DNA from: Paenibacillus sp. 481
Lineage (GTDB): Bacteria; Bacillota; Bacilli; Paenibacillales; Paenibacillaceae
Direction: 5' to 3'
Assembly (NCBI RefSeq): GCF_021223605.1
Contig: NZ_CP075175.1
Coordinates: forward strand, 1,654,001-1,718,000
DNA: 64,000 bases
The notes below the pieces were generated by a model. The model did no database searches and was not told the DNA's origin. It was given only the letters and a program-made list of their open reading frames with translations. A program made the position numbers and the translations under genes. Of this stretch, positions 9,287 to 17,035 are shown one piece after another (the stretch's first letter is position 1; every line of letters begins with the position of its first letter).

Positions 9287-10006
9287 TTAACCTTGCAAAT
9301 AAGATTGCAGCACATCTCTCATCCCTGGCACGACATGATGCTTGTACGAAGGCCGACCGACCGCTCCATACAACACTTCAACCTCCAACACGCCGATCTC
9401 ACTTAAAAACTGCAAATATTTTCGCATCGAAACACGAGAAATGCCAACTAATCCAGCCAGCTCTTCTGTTGAAAATTCAGCGCCACGCATTGACTCGATC
9501 TGCTCCCAGACGAGTTGAAGCGTATTCCGCGTTAATCCTTTAGGGAGCCCAATAGATCCCGGTATTACATGTTCGTTATGGTGAAAAAGCAGTTTATCCA
9601 GATCGGCTTGGCTTAGTTCTTCACGGGACTCCATGACCCTAACCTCTTCCCGATACGTTGACAACGCTGCTTGAAAACGACTAAATTCAAAAGGCTTAAT
9701 TAAATAGTCAACCGCGCCTAGACGCAGTGCTGTTTTGACGCTGGCAATATCACTGGCAGCCGTAATAATAATCACATCCACGCCACGGCCCATTTTGCGA
9801 ATATTGTCTAGTAACTGTAGGCCATTAATTCCTGGCATATAGATGTCTAGCAAAATGAGATCCACAGCGCTCTTCTCCAGCAATTGAAGCGCTGCATCTG
9901 CGGTAGATGCTGATGCGACTAGCTCAAACCCTTCAATTTGTCGCAAATAATGCTTATTAAACTCTGCTACCATCGGGTCATCTTCTACGATGAGGACTTT
10001 TATCAT
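9287..10006 (-). CDS. malR: MalR/CitB-type response regulator
   Basis: Response regulator of 239 aa. The receiver (1-120) shows VEDDPMVAEF, the phosphoacceptor in LLDIYMPG and the lysine in LIKPFEF. The C-terminal part (about 165-230) carries an HTH (STEELAGLVGISRVSMRKYLQFL) of the kind in CitB/DctR/DcuR regulators. It lies 7 bp after the kinase gene, so the two are co-transcribed. By analogy with B. subtilis MalKR (YufLM), it should activate the downstream transporter and possibly malic enzyme when malate is present. The symbol rests on family and context only. Confidence 0.85.
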   Translation of the reverse strand: MIKVLIVEDDPMVAEFNKHYLRQIEGFELVASASTADAALQLLEKSAVDLILLDIYMPGINGLQLLDNIRKMGRGVDVIIITAASDIASVKTALRLGAVDYLIKPFEFSRFQAALSTYREEVRVMESREELSQADLDKLLFHHNEHVIPGSIGLPKGLTRNTLQLVWEQIESMRGAEFSTEELAGLVGISRVSMRKYLQFLSEIGVLEVEVLYGAVGRPSYKHHVVPGMRDVLQSYLQG

Positions 10007-10013
10007 AGCTGCC

Positions 10014-11615
10014 TTATAACTCTCCTTTGATCGGATATGGGATCGAAACGGTAAATGTAGACCCAGCGCCGTGCAGCGAGTCTACCTTAACTTGCCCACC
10101 TAATTGATTGACGCTTCTTTGCAAAAGGAAAAGTCCGTATCCGCGGTCTTCCCCTTTGGTGGAGAAGCCTTTTTCAAACATGTGTTGGCGCACATGATCA
10201 GGAATGCCAGGACCGTTATCTTTCATTTGCAAGTGCAACGAACCGGACATATATTGAACATCGACAATGATTTGACCATGCTCGATGCCGATTAACGCCT
10301 CAATCGCATTATCGGTTAAATTGCCCATAATCGTAATAAACTCATGCGTCAAAGACGGCTCATTCGGTTCCGGCAAATAGCTCGTCTCAGACAAGACAAG
10401 CGTTAGTCCGCTTTCGCGAGCTTTACTCATTTTGCCTAGCAAAAATCCAGCCAGTACAGGATCATTCACCTGCCGCATAATAAGCCCGACCTCCGTCTGA
10501 TGACGGCTCGCTACTTCGCTCACATAGCCCTCCAGACGGTCATAAGCTCCGATATGAACCAAGCCCAATATAACGTGCAGCTTGTTCATAAACTCGTGCG
10601 CCTGTGCTCGCAGCGCATCGGCATACAAACGTACGCCCGTCAGCCGCTCTGCAAGCTGACTTAACTCTGTCTTGTCGCGAAACGTCGCGATGATTCCGAC
10701 CGTTGTGCCTTGCACACAGATGGGTACGCTGTTCGCTAAGACGGTAAGACCTTGCAGCTCAAACTCCGCATCCAGCACGGACTCACCTGTCCGCAGGGTG
10801 CGACGCAGCAAGCCCGATACGACGTCGTCCACATAATGACCTACATCGTACTGCTTTACACCAGCCTTCGCAAACAAGCGCCGTGCCTCCTCATTAATAA
10901 GCGTAATACGGAAGTCATGATCGACAGCTACAATGCCCTCCCGCGCGGACTGCAGCATGGCGTTGCGCTCCTCAAGCAAATGAGCAATGGCCGATGGCTC
11001 TAAGCCAAACAGCACGCGCTTAATTTTTCGCGCTAAAATGAGAGCGCCTCCAATTCCAGTTATGCCACCGAGCACAAGCCCTAAATAAATGATCCAGCGA
11101 TTTTTCATAACCGCATGTTCCACACTTTCGAGCGAAATCCCGACCGCTACGACCCCAACCTGCGTCCCGTAAACGGTGCGAATCGGCTTAAACGCACGCA
11201 GCGATTTGCCCAGTGTTCCTTCCCCGAACGATACATGTTCACTACCAGCTAGCGCAACCTTCTCGTCGCCACCTACAAATGGCTTGCCGATCTGCTTCGG
11301 GTCGGGATGAGACTTGCGGATGCCTTCCATATCCATAACGACGACATATTGCATCCCTGTTTTTACCCGGATATCATCCGCGTAGCGTTGAATTTCCTCT
11401 TCGGTGCGCCCACCGCTTAACGCCTCCGCCATGATAGGTATCGTCGCAATCGTTCGCGCTACCGCCTTCGCTTTTTCTTCAACCAAAAGCTCTGTATTTC
11501 TCGCGGTTTGCCACTCTATCATAATGCCCGTAACGAGTAGCGCCAGCGCAACTACACTGCATACGAGCAACATAATCGTCGCCTGCAAGCTTATTCTGGG
11601 TTTGTTGTAACGCAT
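10014..11615 (-). CDS. malK: MalK/CitA/DcuS-type sensor histidine kinase
   Basis: Membrane sensor kinase of 533 aa for C4-dicarboxylates or citrate. One TM helix (about 13-33) precedes an extracytoplasmic sCache domain (about 40-165) containing YVVVMDMEGIRKSHPDP and IGKPFVGG, typical of CitA/DcuS/MalK sensors. A second TM helix (about 172-193) leads to a cytoplasmic PAS domain (about 215-310). The SPOB-type dimerisation helix holds the phosphoacceptor histidine in RAQAHEFMNKLHVILGL, followed by an HATPase with GNLTDNAIEAL and DNGPGIP. Start ATG 11615 follows GAGGGGA. It is the first gene of the pair with malR. Confidence 0.9.
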   Translation of the reverse strand: MRYNKPRISLQATIMLLVCSVVALALLVTGIMIEWQTARNTELLVEEKAKAVARTIATIPIMAEALSGGRTEEEIQRYADDIRVKTGMQYVVVMDMEGIRKSHPDPKQIGKPFVGGDEKVALAGSEHVSFGEGTLGKSLRAFKPIRTVYGTQVGVVAVGISLESVEHAVMKNRWIIYLGLVLGGITGIGGALILARKIKRVLFGLEPSAIAHLLEERNAMLQSAREGIVAVDHDFRITLINEEARRLFAKAGVKQYDVGHYVDDVVSGLLRRTLRTGESVLDAEFELQGLTVLANSVPICVQGTTVGIIATFRDKTELSQLAERLTGVRLYADALRAQAHEFMNKLHVILGLVHIGAYDRLEGYVSEVASRHQTEVGLIMRQVNDPVLAGFLLGKMSKARESGLTLVLSETSYLPEPNEPSLTHEFITIMGNLTDNAIEALIGIEHGQIIVDVQYMSGSLHLQMKDNGPGIPDHVRQHMFEKGFSTKGEDRGYGLFLLQRSVNQLGGQVKVDSLHGAGSTFTVSIPYPIKGEL

Positions 11616-11698
11616 GTTGCATTCCCCTCTACCCTTGAAGTCTTTTGTGTGAAGTCTACTCCCATCTTAACATAGGAGCCCCTTTCAACACAGACGAA

Positions 11699-11737
11699 AG
11701 CCGATCATGACGTGTTATACAATCGTCATAATCGGCT
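11699..11737 (-). terminator. Probable terminator of the esterase gene
   Basis: 14-bp stem with one G-U pair (11699-11712 with 11724-11737) and an 11-nt loop. The following T-tract on the minus strand is short (TTTCGTCTG), so efficiency is uncertain. Confidence 0.55.
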
Positions 11738-11747
11738 CAAGTAGAAG

Positions 11748-12596
11748 CTATATAGTAGGGACTGTTGAACGTGTAGCAAATCGTACAGCTCGACTAATTA
11801 ATACAGGCAGTACGGACACATGATTCTCGTTCTTGAACTCTTCAAACTCTACCTTAACTCCACGATGCTTAAGACCAGACAGCCGCCTTGAAAGCTCGTG
11901 CGCATTAACGTTCATCCCACTTTTATGTGCCTTCTCTAATTCTCCCACCGCAATCAGCACATTAACATCCAATGGCTTAGGCTCTTGCTCCAAGCGAGCT
12001 ATAAATTGTTGCTCCTCCTCTTGCAAAATGCGCTTATACCAATGAAGCGATGGACTACCTGCAACATAGGTCTGGAATGCAGTCGGCTTGGCAAACAGCG
12101 TATGTACCACAAACAAACCTCCAAGTGAATGACCAAAGATCGTCTGCTTACTCCGATCGATTTGATAATCCCGCTCGATTGCTGGCTTTAACTCTGCTTC
12201 AATGAAAGACATGAAGGCTTCTGCTCCACCCTGTTTCGGCCATGGTGTTCCGTCAGGTCTTTGCGGTAGCTCTGAAATAGGCGCTGGCCTCGTAAAATCA
12301 TAAAAACGTTGTGGCGAAAAAGGCTCATCCGTCTTATAACCGATTCCAACAATAATGGCTGGGTCAACGCCTGTCTTCTCTGTACGACGTGCTTGTAAAC
12401 GTATGGCATCCGCCATCGTACCGAAAACGGAGTTGGCATCCAGCAAATAAATGACCGGATATCCTTCAGGGGGTGCTTCTCTATTAGGCTTGGCCACAAA
12501 AATTCGATATTCGTGGTTATTGAAGCGCGAGCGCATGGCACGCTGTTCACTCCACGGAATGGTTACATGGTTCTGTTTGATTTCGTTATGGGTCAT
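11748..12596 (-). CDS. Alpha/beta-hydrolase, probable ferric-siderophore esterase
   Basis: Esterase-D/Fes-like hydrolase of 282 aa. The early strand GYPVIYLLDANSVFGTM and the nucleophile elbow TIFGHSLGGLFVVHTLF (serine in GHSLGG) are clear. A late ENHVSV supplies the histidine. The order matches the siderophore esterase group (BesA, IroE), which hydrolyses catecholate siderophores in the cytoplasm to release iron. No signal peptide. Start ATG 12596 follows GGGAGG. It lies on the same strand downstream of a FeuA-type uptake operon and regulator, which supports a role in iron release, though a 489-bp gap separates it from the nitroreductase gene and it may have its own promoter. Confidence 0.78.
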   Translation of the reverse strand: MTHNEIKQNHVTIPWSEQRAMRSRFNNHEYRIFVAKPNREAPPEGYPVIYLLDANSVFGTMADAIRLQARRTEKTGVDPAIIVGIGYKTDEPFSPQRFYDFTRPAPISELPQRPDGTPWPKQGGAEAFMSFIEAELKPAIERDYQIDRSKQTIFGHSLGGLFVVHTLFAKPTAFQTYVAGSPSLHWYKRILQEEEQQFIARLEQEPKPLDVNVLIAVGELEKAHKSGMNVNAHELSRRLSGLKHRGVKVEFEEFKNENHVSVLPVLISRAVRFATRSTVPTI

Positions 12597-13085
12597 TTCA
12601 TTTTCCTCCCTGTAAGCGTGTTGTCGAACGAGTAAGCGTTCTTCCTTGGCGGACTAATCACAATAATGTCTATATAAAAGTGGACAACAAGGGTATAGCT
12701 GATCAATGCTAACCACACTGCGGTTGCGTCAATATATTGTGAAAATGTACAAATTCATCTCTACATATAGAATGATAGAGGTGATGCGGAATATATCTCC
12801 TTAACAAAAAGGTGTCTCCTATTTGAAAGATATTCAAGATTGAAACTCCATGACTAGTGGACATTGAGGCTAGCGGACGTTCTGACTAACTGTGTGAAAA
12901 GCATGTACACCGCTTGCGCTTTAACCAGACTCGACAAGGCGTTCAATGTCCTTCCTCAAGCTACATAAGTGTGGTTAAACATCGTTAAGCTTGATTAAGG
13001 TGTGATTAGCTGTGTTCAGCTTCGTTTAGCTACGTTTAAGCTTGGTTGTGCTGAAGCGCGCCTGATTATGCTCAATTTTCCATCA
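12597..13085. other. 489-bp gap with degenerate ~10-bp repeats
   Basis: No open frame with a ribosome binding site is visible. The right part (about 12968-13085) consists of imperfect units of about 10 bp built on TNGNTTAGC, read as GTGATTAGC, GTGTTCAGC, TCGTTTAGC and so on. The repeat runs up to the 3' end of the nitroreductase gene. The left part probably holds the esterase promoter, but I could not identify a convincing one or a Fur box. Confidence 0.5.
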
Positions 13086-13652
13086 TTACGCTTGATCAAA
13101 CACCGTTGTCAGCTCCGCTGCTGGTATGCGCGTTTTTGCGGCAGGGACGGCGGCAGGGTAGCCGATGTGCAAGTTGCCTACTACTTTTTCGCCTGGCTGA
13201 ATCTGTAGGGCTTCGCGGAAACCGGCATCATATAGAAGCGGATACGTCTGCCACACTAACCCTAATCCTTTTTCCCACGCCAGTAGGCTAAAGTTATGGA
13301 TGATACAGCTTGTTGAAGCGTAGTCCTCTTCCCGAACAACTAAATTGACGTCCTCTTTCATGACAACGACGACGTACATCGGAACCGACATCAGCTTATC
13401 GTAGAACTTTTGCCCGACGTCTTGTTTTTTGGCCGGGTCGCTTTCACCGTTTTCCTTCATGCTGCGAATCGCTGCTGCAATTTTTTGGCGCCCTTCCCCA
13501 TGTACAACAATGAAACGCCATGGCTGCGTCATATGATAATTAGGTACCCACACCGACGTTTCTAACAGCTCCATAATAAGCTCTGGGCTTACTTCACGAT
13601 CTTGAAACGATTGTACCGTGCGACGCTCTTTTAACAATTGAGTTAGTTCCAT
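13086..13652 (-). CDS. Nitroreductase-family FMN oxidoreductase
   Basis: Flavin-dependent NAD(P)H oxidoreductase of 188 aa. The N-terminal FMN-phosphate motif is ERRTVQSFQDREVS, followed by WVPNYHMTQPWRFIVV (FMN-site asparagine) and the C-terminal EKVVGNLHIGYP. I start at ATG 13652, 8 bp after GAGGTGG; an upstream GTG lies inside that site. It follows the second siderophore permease gene by 69 bp on the same strand, so it may be in the iron operon. A flavin reductase that helps release iron from siderophores is attractive but unproven, since this family is broad. Confidence 0.8.
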   Translation of the reverse strand: MELTQLLKERRTVQSFQDREVSPELIMELLETSVWVPNYHMTQPWRFIVVHGEGRQKIAAAIRSMKENGESDPAKKQDVGQKFYDKLMSVPMYVVVVMKEDVNLVVREEDYASTSCIIHNFSLLAWEKGLGLVWQTYPLLYDAGFREALQIQPGEKVVGNLHIGYPAAVPAAKTRIPAAELTTVFDQA

Positions 13653-13721
13653 AGTCAAATCCACCTCATTTTTAGGATGAAAAAGATACGTTTACAACTG
13701 GGCTGAACGACCGACTGACGT

Positions 13722-14876
13722 CTATCTCTTTTTAGCGCGGTATAGCAAGTAGATGAAATAAGGTACGCCTACAATGGACAAGACAATACCAACCGACAGC
13801 TCTACTGGAGCAAATACGGTTTTGCCGATAAAGTCGGATACGACGACTAGCAGCATGCCGATCATCCCGCTCAACGGTAGGACATGCTTATGCTGAATTC
13901 CGATGATTCGTCTTGCCATATGCGGAGCTAATAGTCCGACAAAGCCGACACTGCCTGACACGGACACGCAGGCACTTACGATGCCGATGCTGCATAGGAG
14001 CATGATGCTTTTTTCTTTTTCCGTCGCGACACCAAGGCTAATCGCACTAGCTTCTTCCAATTGGAACAAATCCAATATGGGTGCTCGCCACATCAATATG
14101 GGAGTTAGAATGATGAGCCATGGCAGCATCGAGAGAATAAACTCCCAATTGGCATTCCAAATCGTTCCGGCCAGCCACACCGTGGCCATCTCGAAATCGT
14201 CCGGCTTCATTTTCAAAGACAGATATAACGAAATGGCTCCGAAGCCTGAACTAATCGCGATACCGACGAGAATAAGCCGCTGCGGATCGAGACTTCCGTC
14301 CCGACGTGCAAACATATAAATACAACCAGCTGCGCCAAGTCCGCCGATGAGTCCGAACAATGGCATTGCCAGTGTTGCTAACAAACCGTTATCTGTCATC
14401 GTTCCTTGGAACAGAAACATAAAGATGACGATTGCGGCCCCTGCTCCTGCATTTATGCCTAAAATGCCCGGCTCAGCCAAGCCGTTTTTTGTAATGCCTT
14501 GGATTACAGCTCCTGCGATTCCTAATCCGAAGCCGATTAAAGCCGCCGTTACAATTCGCGGCATCCTAAATTCAAAGATGACTAAGTCATGCTCCGGTAC
14601 AGGGTCGATGCGCAGCAGCGTTTTAATGACGTCCATGACAGTCATATCAAATTTGCCATTCGTTAAGCTCATATACGTAGCTGCCAGAACGAGGGCTGCG
14701 CACGTAAGCATGGCAGCCCAATATCGAGCTGTCGATTTGCGCATCGATTGATGCATCGACTTCTGAACAGACCTATGTGCAGACTCGTTCACGGGCTTCT
14801 GAATAGACTTTTTCATAGAATTATGTGTAGACTCCTGCATGGACTCGTGCATGGGCTCGTGTATGGACTTACGCAT
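13722..14876 (-). CDS. FecCD iron-siderophore ABC permease with repetitive N-terminal extension
   Basis: Membrane subunit of a ferric-siderophore importer, 384 aa. Residues 50-384 form a BtuC/FecCD permease with about 10 TM helices, including the GFGLGIAGAVIQGITKNGLA signature and the late GSVGFVGLLAPHMARRIIG coupling segment that contacts the ATPase. Residues 1-48 are unusual: 12 consecutive four-residue units such as IHEP, MHES, MQES, THNS and MHQS, rich in Met, His, Lys and Ser. The start at ATG 14876 is supported by AGGAGGGGG 5 bp upstream and by an 8-bp overlap with the preceding permease gene. An internal start at Met45 would give a normal-length protein. Confidence 0.9.
   Translation of the reverse strand: MRKSIHEPMHESMQESTHNSMKKSIQKPVNESAHRSVQKSMHQSMRKSTARYWAAMLTCAALVLAATYMSLTNGKFDMTVMDVIKTLLRIDPVPEHDLVIFEFRMPRIVTAALIGFGLGIAGAVIQGITKNGLAEPGILGINAGAGAAIVIFMFLFQGTMTDNGLLATLAMPLFGLIGGLGAAGCIYMFARRDGSLDPQRLILVGIAISSGFGAISLYLSLKMKPDDFEMATVWLAGTIWNANWEFILSMLPWLIILTPILMWRAPILDLFQLEEASAISLGVATEKEKSIMLLCSIGIVSACVSVSGSVGFVGLLAPHMARRIIGIQHKHVLPLSGMIGMLLVVVSDFIGKTVFAPVELSVGIVLSIVGVPYFIYLLYRAKKR
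14733..14876 (-). repeat. 12-bp coding tandem repeat (12 tetrapeptide units)
   Basis: Twelve in-frame copies of a degenerate 12-bp unit encode the first 48 residues of the permease. Each tetrapeptide is hydrophobic, then polar, then polar, then Ser or Pro. Confidence 0.85.
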
Positions 14877-15876
14877 GCTTGCCCCCTCCTCTCTTATGAA
14901 TCAGGTAGAGGAAAAATGGCACGCCGAACAACGCGGTAACGACTCCGATCGGCGTTTCAAACGGATAATTCATGAACCGGCTCAGCACATCGGATAGTGC
15001 AAGGAAGACTGCTCCCAGCACGCCTGCACATGGAACGACCCACCGATAATCAAGGCCGACCAAGAAGCGCGCAATATGAGGAATGATGAGGCCGACGAAG
15101 CCAATTTTTCCAGCCAATGCGACCGAAATTCCAGTCAAAATGACTACACTAGCAGTCGCAACCAATTTGACGAGTAGCGTTCTTTGTCCAAGGCTTGTGG
15201 AAATTTCCTCACCTAATGAAAGAATCGTGACCGATTTCGCAATAAGCAGCGCCAAAATAATACCTACGATGGCAAATGGAATAGCAAGCATAATAAGCTT
15301 AGGCTCCATTTGATCGAGGCGTGCGTTATACCAAAAGCTAACACTTTGCGAGATTTGAAAATAGGAAGAAATTGCGGCTGATATGCCGCTTAAAAATGTG
15401 CCAATTATGACCCCGATGATTGCCATGCCAACAGGGGACATCCCATTTGGCAGCAACGTTGCTAAGCTGAAAATAATCGCTACACCTAACGCGGAACCGA
15501 TAAGCGAAAAGACGATCATATCCATCGACGTAGCAGTAGGTACGAAAATCATGCAAAGTGTGATTGCAAATACCGAGCCATCCGATATCCCCATAATAGA
15601 AGGGGATGCAAGATAGTTTCTTGTCATCCCCTGCATGAGCGCACCTGATATGGCTAAAAATGCACCAATAAGCAATGAACCTACTGCTCGCGGCAATCGA
15701 GAGTGCATAATAATTTGATGATTCACATTGGCTTCATCAAAGTGAAAGAATGCGTTCCACACGGTGCTCGCATCAATATCTCTAGCACCATATAGCACCG
15801 ATAATAGAACAATGAGCAGCATCGCAATTGGAGATAGCATTAATATGATGATTGGTACATGGTGTTTTAGCTGCAT
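14869..15876 (-). CDS. FecCD iron-siderophore ABC permease
   Basis: First membrane subunit of the siderophore importer, 335 aa, resembling FeuB/YfiZ. It has about 9-10 TM helices, the GAFLAISGALMQGMTRNYLASP signature near residue 75 and the coupling segment GKIGFVGLIIPHIARFLVG near residue 265. Length is normal. Start ATG 15876 follows AAAGGGTG, 21 bp after the receptor gene. The stop overlaps the next permease start, so the two subunits are translationally coupled and should form a heterodimer. No ATPase gene follows. Confidence 0.92.
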   Translation of the reverse strand: MQLKHHVPIIILMLSPIAMLLIVLLSVLYGARDIDASTVWNAFFHFDEANVNHQIIMHSRLPRAVGSLLIGAFLAISGALMQGMTRNYLASPSIMGISDGSVFAITLCMIFVPTATSMDMIVFSLIGSALGVAIIFSLATLLPNGMSPVGMAIIGVIIGTFLSGISAAISSYFQISQSVSFWYNARLDQMEPKLIMLAIPFAIVGIILALLIAKSVTILSLGEEISTSLGQRTLLVKLVATASVVILTGISVALAGKIGFVGLIIPHIARFLVGLDYRWVVPCAGVLGAVFLALSDVLSRFMNYPFETPIGVVTALFGVPFFLYLIHKRGGGKHA

Positions 15877-15897
15877 ATCTGTGTGACACCCTTTACG

Positions 15898-16923
15898 TTA
15901 TGGCTGAGTCAGCTTGTCCACTGCCGCCTCCAAAAATTTAGTCTTACTCCAAGCCGTACCACCTTGTGCCAACGGATCAACGGCATTTACGAACACTTTT
16001 CCATTCTTAACCGCATTCAAGCTTTTCCAAATCGGGTTGTTCTGCACATCTGCCAAAGCATTAGGCTTATCCTTGTTCTCAGTCTCTTCAAATTGGACAA
16101 AGATATAGTCTGGATTCATTTCGCTAAATTTCTCTAGTGAAATCTTCTCTTGCGCTTTCGCAGCCTTTACTTCTACTGGTACCGTCAAACCCAGTTCCGC
16201 ATACAAAGTTGGGTTCAAGTAGACGGTCTCCGGATAAATAAACATATGACCTTTGCGGAAACGAACAACGACAGCTTTCTTATCTTTGAATTTATCGCCA
16301 AGCTTCACTTTTGCAGCTGCAATATCGTCTTTTAACTTTGTCAAAACTTGTTCTGCCTGCTCTTGCTTACCTGTCAGCTCGGCCATCAGGCGCAAGTTTG
16401 CTTCCCAGTTCGTCGAAATGTGAGAAACAGGGAACGTCGGTGCCATTTTTCCCAACTTCTCCATGACGTCTTTCGGGAATTTGGATGAGCCTAAAATAAC
16501 ATCTGGCTTCAATTGCAAAATCGTTTCTACGCTCGGCTGCATCTTCTCCCCGACGGATTCCATGTTACTTATCGGAGCGAACATCTCAGGGAATTTGCCG
16601 CCAACCGTAATACCGCCTAGAGGCTGTACGCCAAGCATAAGCGCATCTTCCATTGATTCCATACTCCCCGTAATTACGATACGGTCTGTCTTAGCTGGAA
16701 CGGTATACTCTCTATCGAGGAACTTCACCGTTTTCGTTGTATTTGCAGCATCGGAAGTTGTTGTCGATGCTTCATTACTAGTTGAACTACTTGCTGAACT
16801 GCTTGCTGTCGTATTATTGGCAGCTGTTGAATTGGATGCCGCTTGCTCCTGCTTAGAGCCGCAAGCTGCTGCAACTAGCATAATAAGAACGATAATACTA
16901 ATACGAAGACTGTGCTTAACCAT
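15898..16923 (-). CDS. FeuA-like siderophore-binding lipoprotein
   Basis: Extracellular substrate-binding lipoprotein of 341 aa. Residues 1-21 form a lipoprotein signal ending in the lipobox VAAAC, with Cys21 as the acylation site. A Ser/Thr/Ala/Asn-rich spacer (about 25-65) tethers a periplasmic-binding-protein type III fold (TroA/FhuD-like) that starts with KTVKFLDREYTVPAKTDRIV and contains LKPDVILGSSKFPKDV. It delivers ferric siderophore to the two downstream permeases. Start ATG 16923 follows GAGAGGGG. A near-consensus Fur box lies 44 bp upstream, and the Btr-type activator gene lies just upstream, so control by iron and by siderophore is expected. Confidence 0.9.
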   Translation of the reverse strand: MVKHSLRISIIVLIMLVAAACGSKQEQAASNSTAANNTTASSSASSSTSNEASTTTSDAANTTKTVKFLDREYTVPAKTDRIVITGSMESMEDALMLGVQPLGGITVGGKFPEMFAPISNMESVGEKMQPSVETILQLKPDVILGSSKFPKDVMEKLGKMAPTFPVSHISTNWEANLRLMAELTGKQEQAEQVLTKLKDDIAAAKVKLGDKFKDKKAVVVRFRKGHMFIYPETVYLNPTLYAELGLTVPVEVKAAKAQEKISLEKFSEMNPDYIFVQFEETENKDKPNALADVQNNPIWKSLNAVKNGKVFVNAVDPLAQGGTAWSKTKFLEAAVDKLTQP

Positions 16924-16966
16924 GGTCTTGAAATACCCCTCTCGATTGCGTTATATACAACTCATT

Positions 16967-16985
16967 GATATTGATAACCATTCTC
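16967..16985. promoter_or_regulatory. Fur box upstream of the receptor gene
   Basis: The 19-mer GATATTGATAACCATTCTC, read on the minus strand, matches 16 of 19 positions of the classical Fur consensus. It lies 44 bp before the receptor start, where it would overlap the promoter. Confidence 0.8.
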
Positions 16986-17035
16986 AATGAATTATAAAGC
17001 AGAGTACCCCTTTCGACCATGGAGGATATCCAGAA

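Noticed and set aside
14733-14876. A CRISPR-like array
   Set aside because: The repeats are 12 bp, in frame, and have no spacers.
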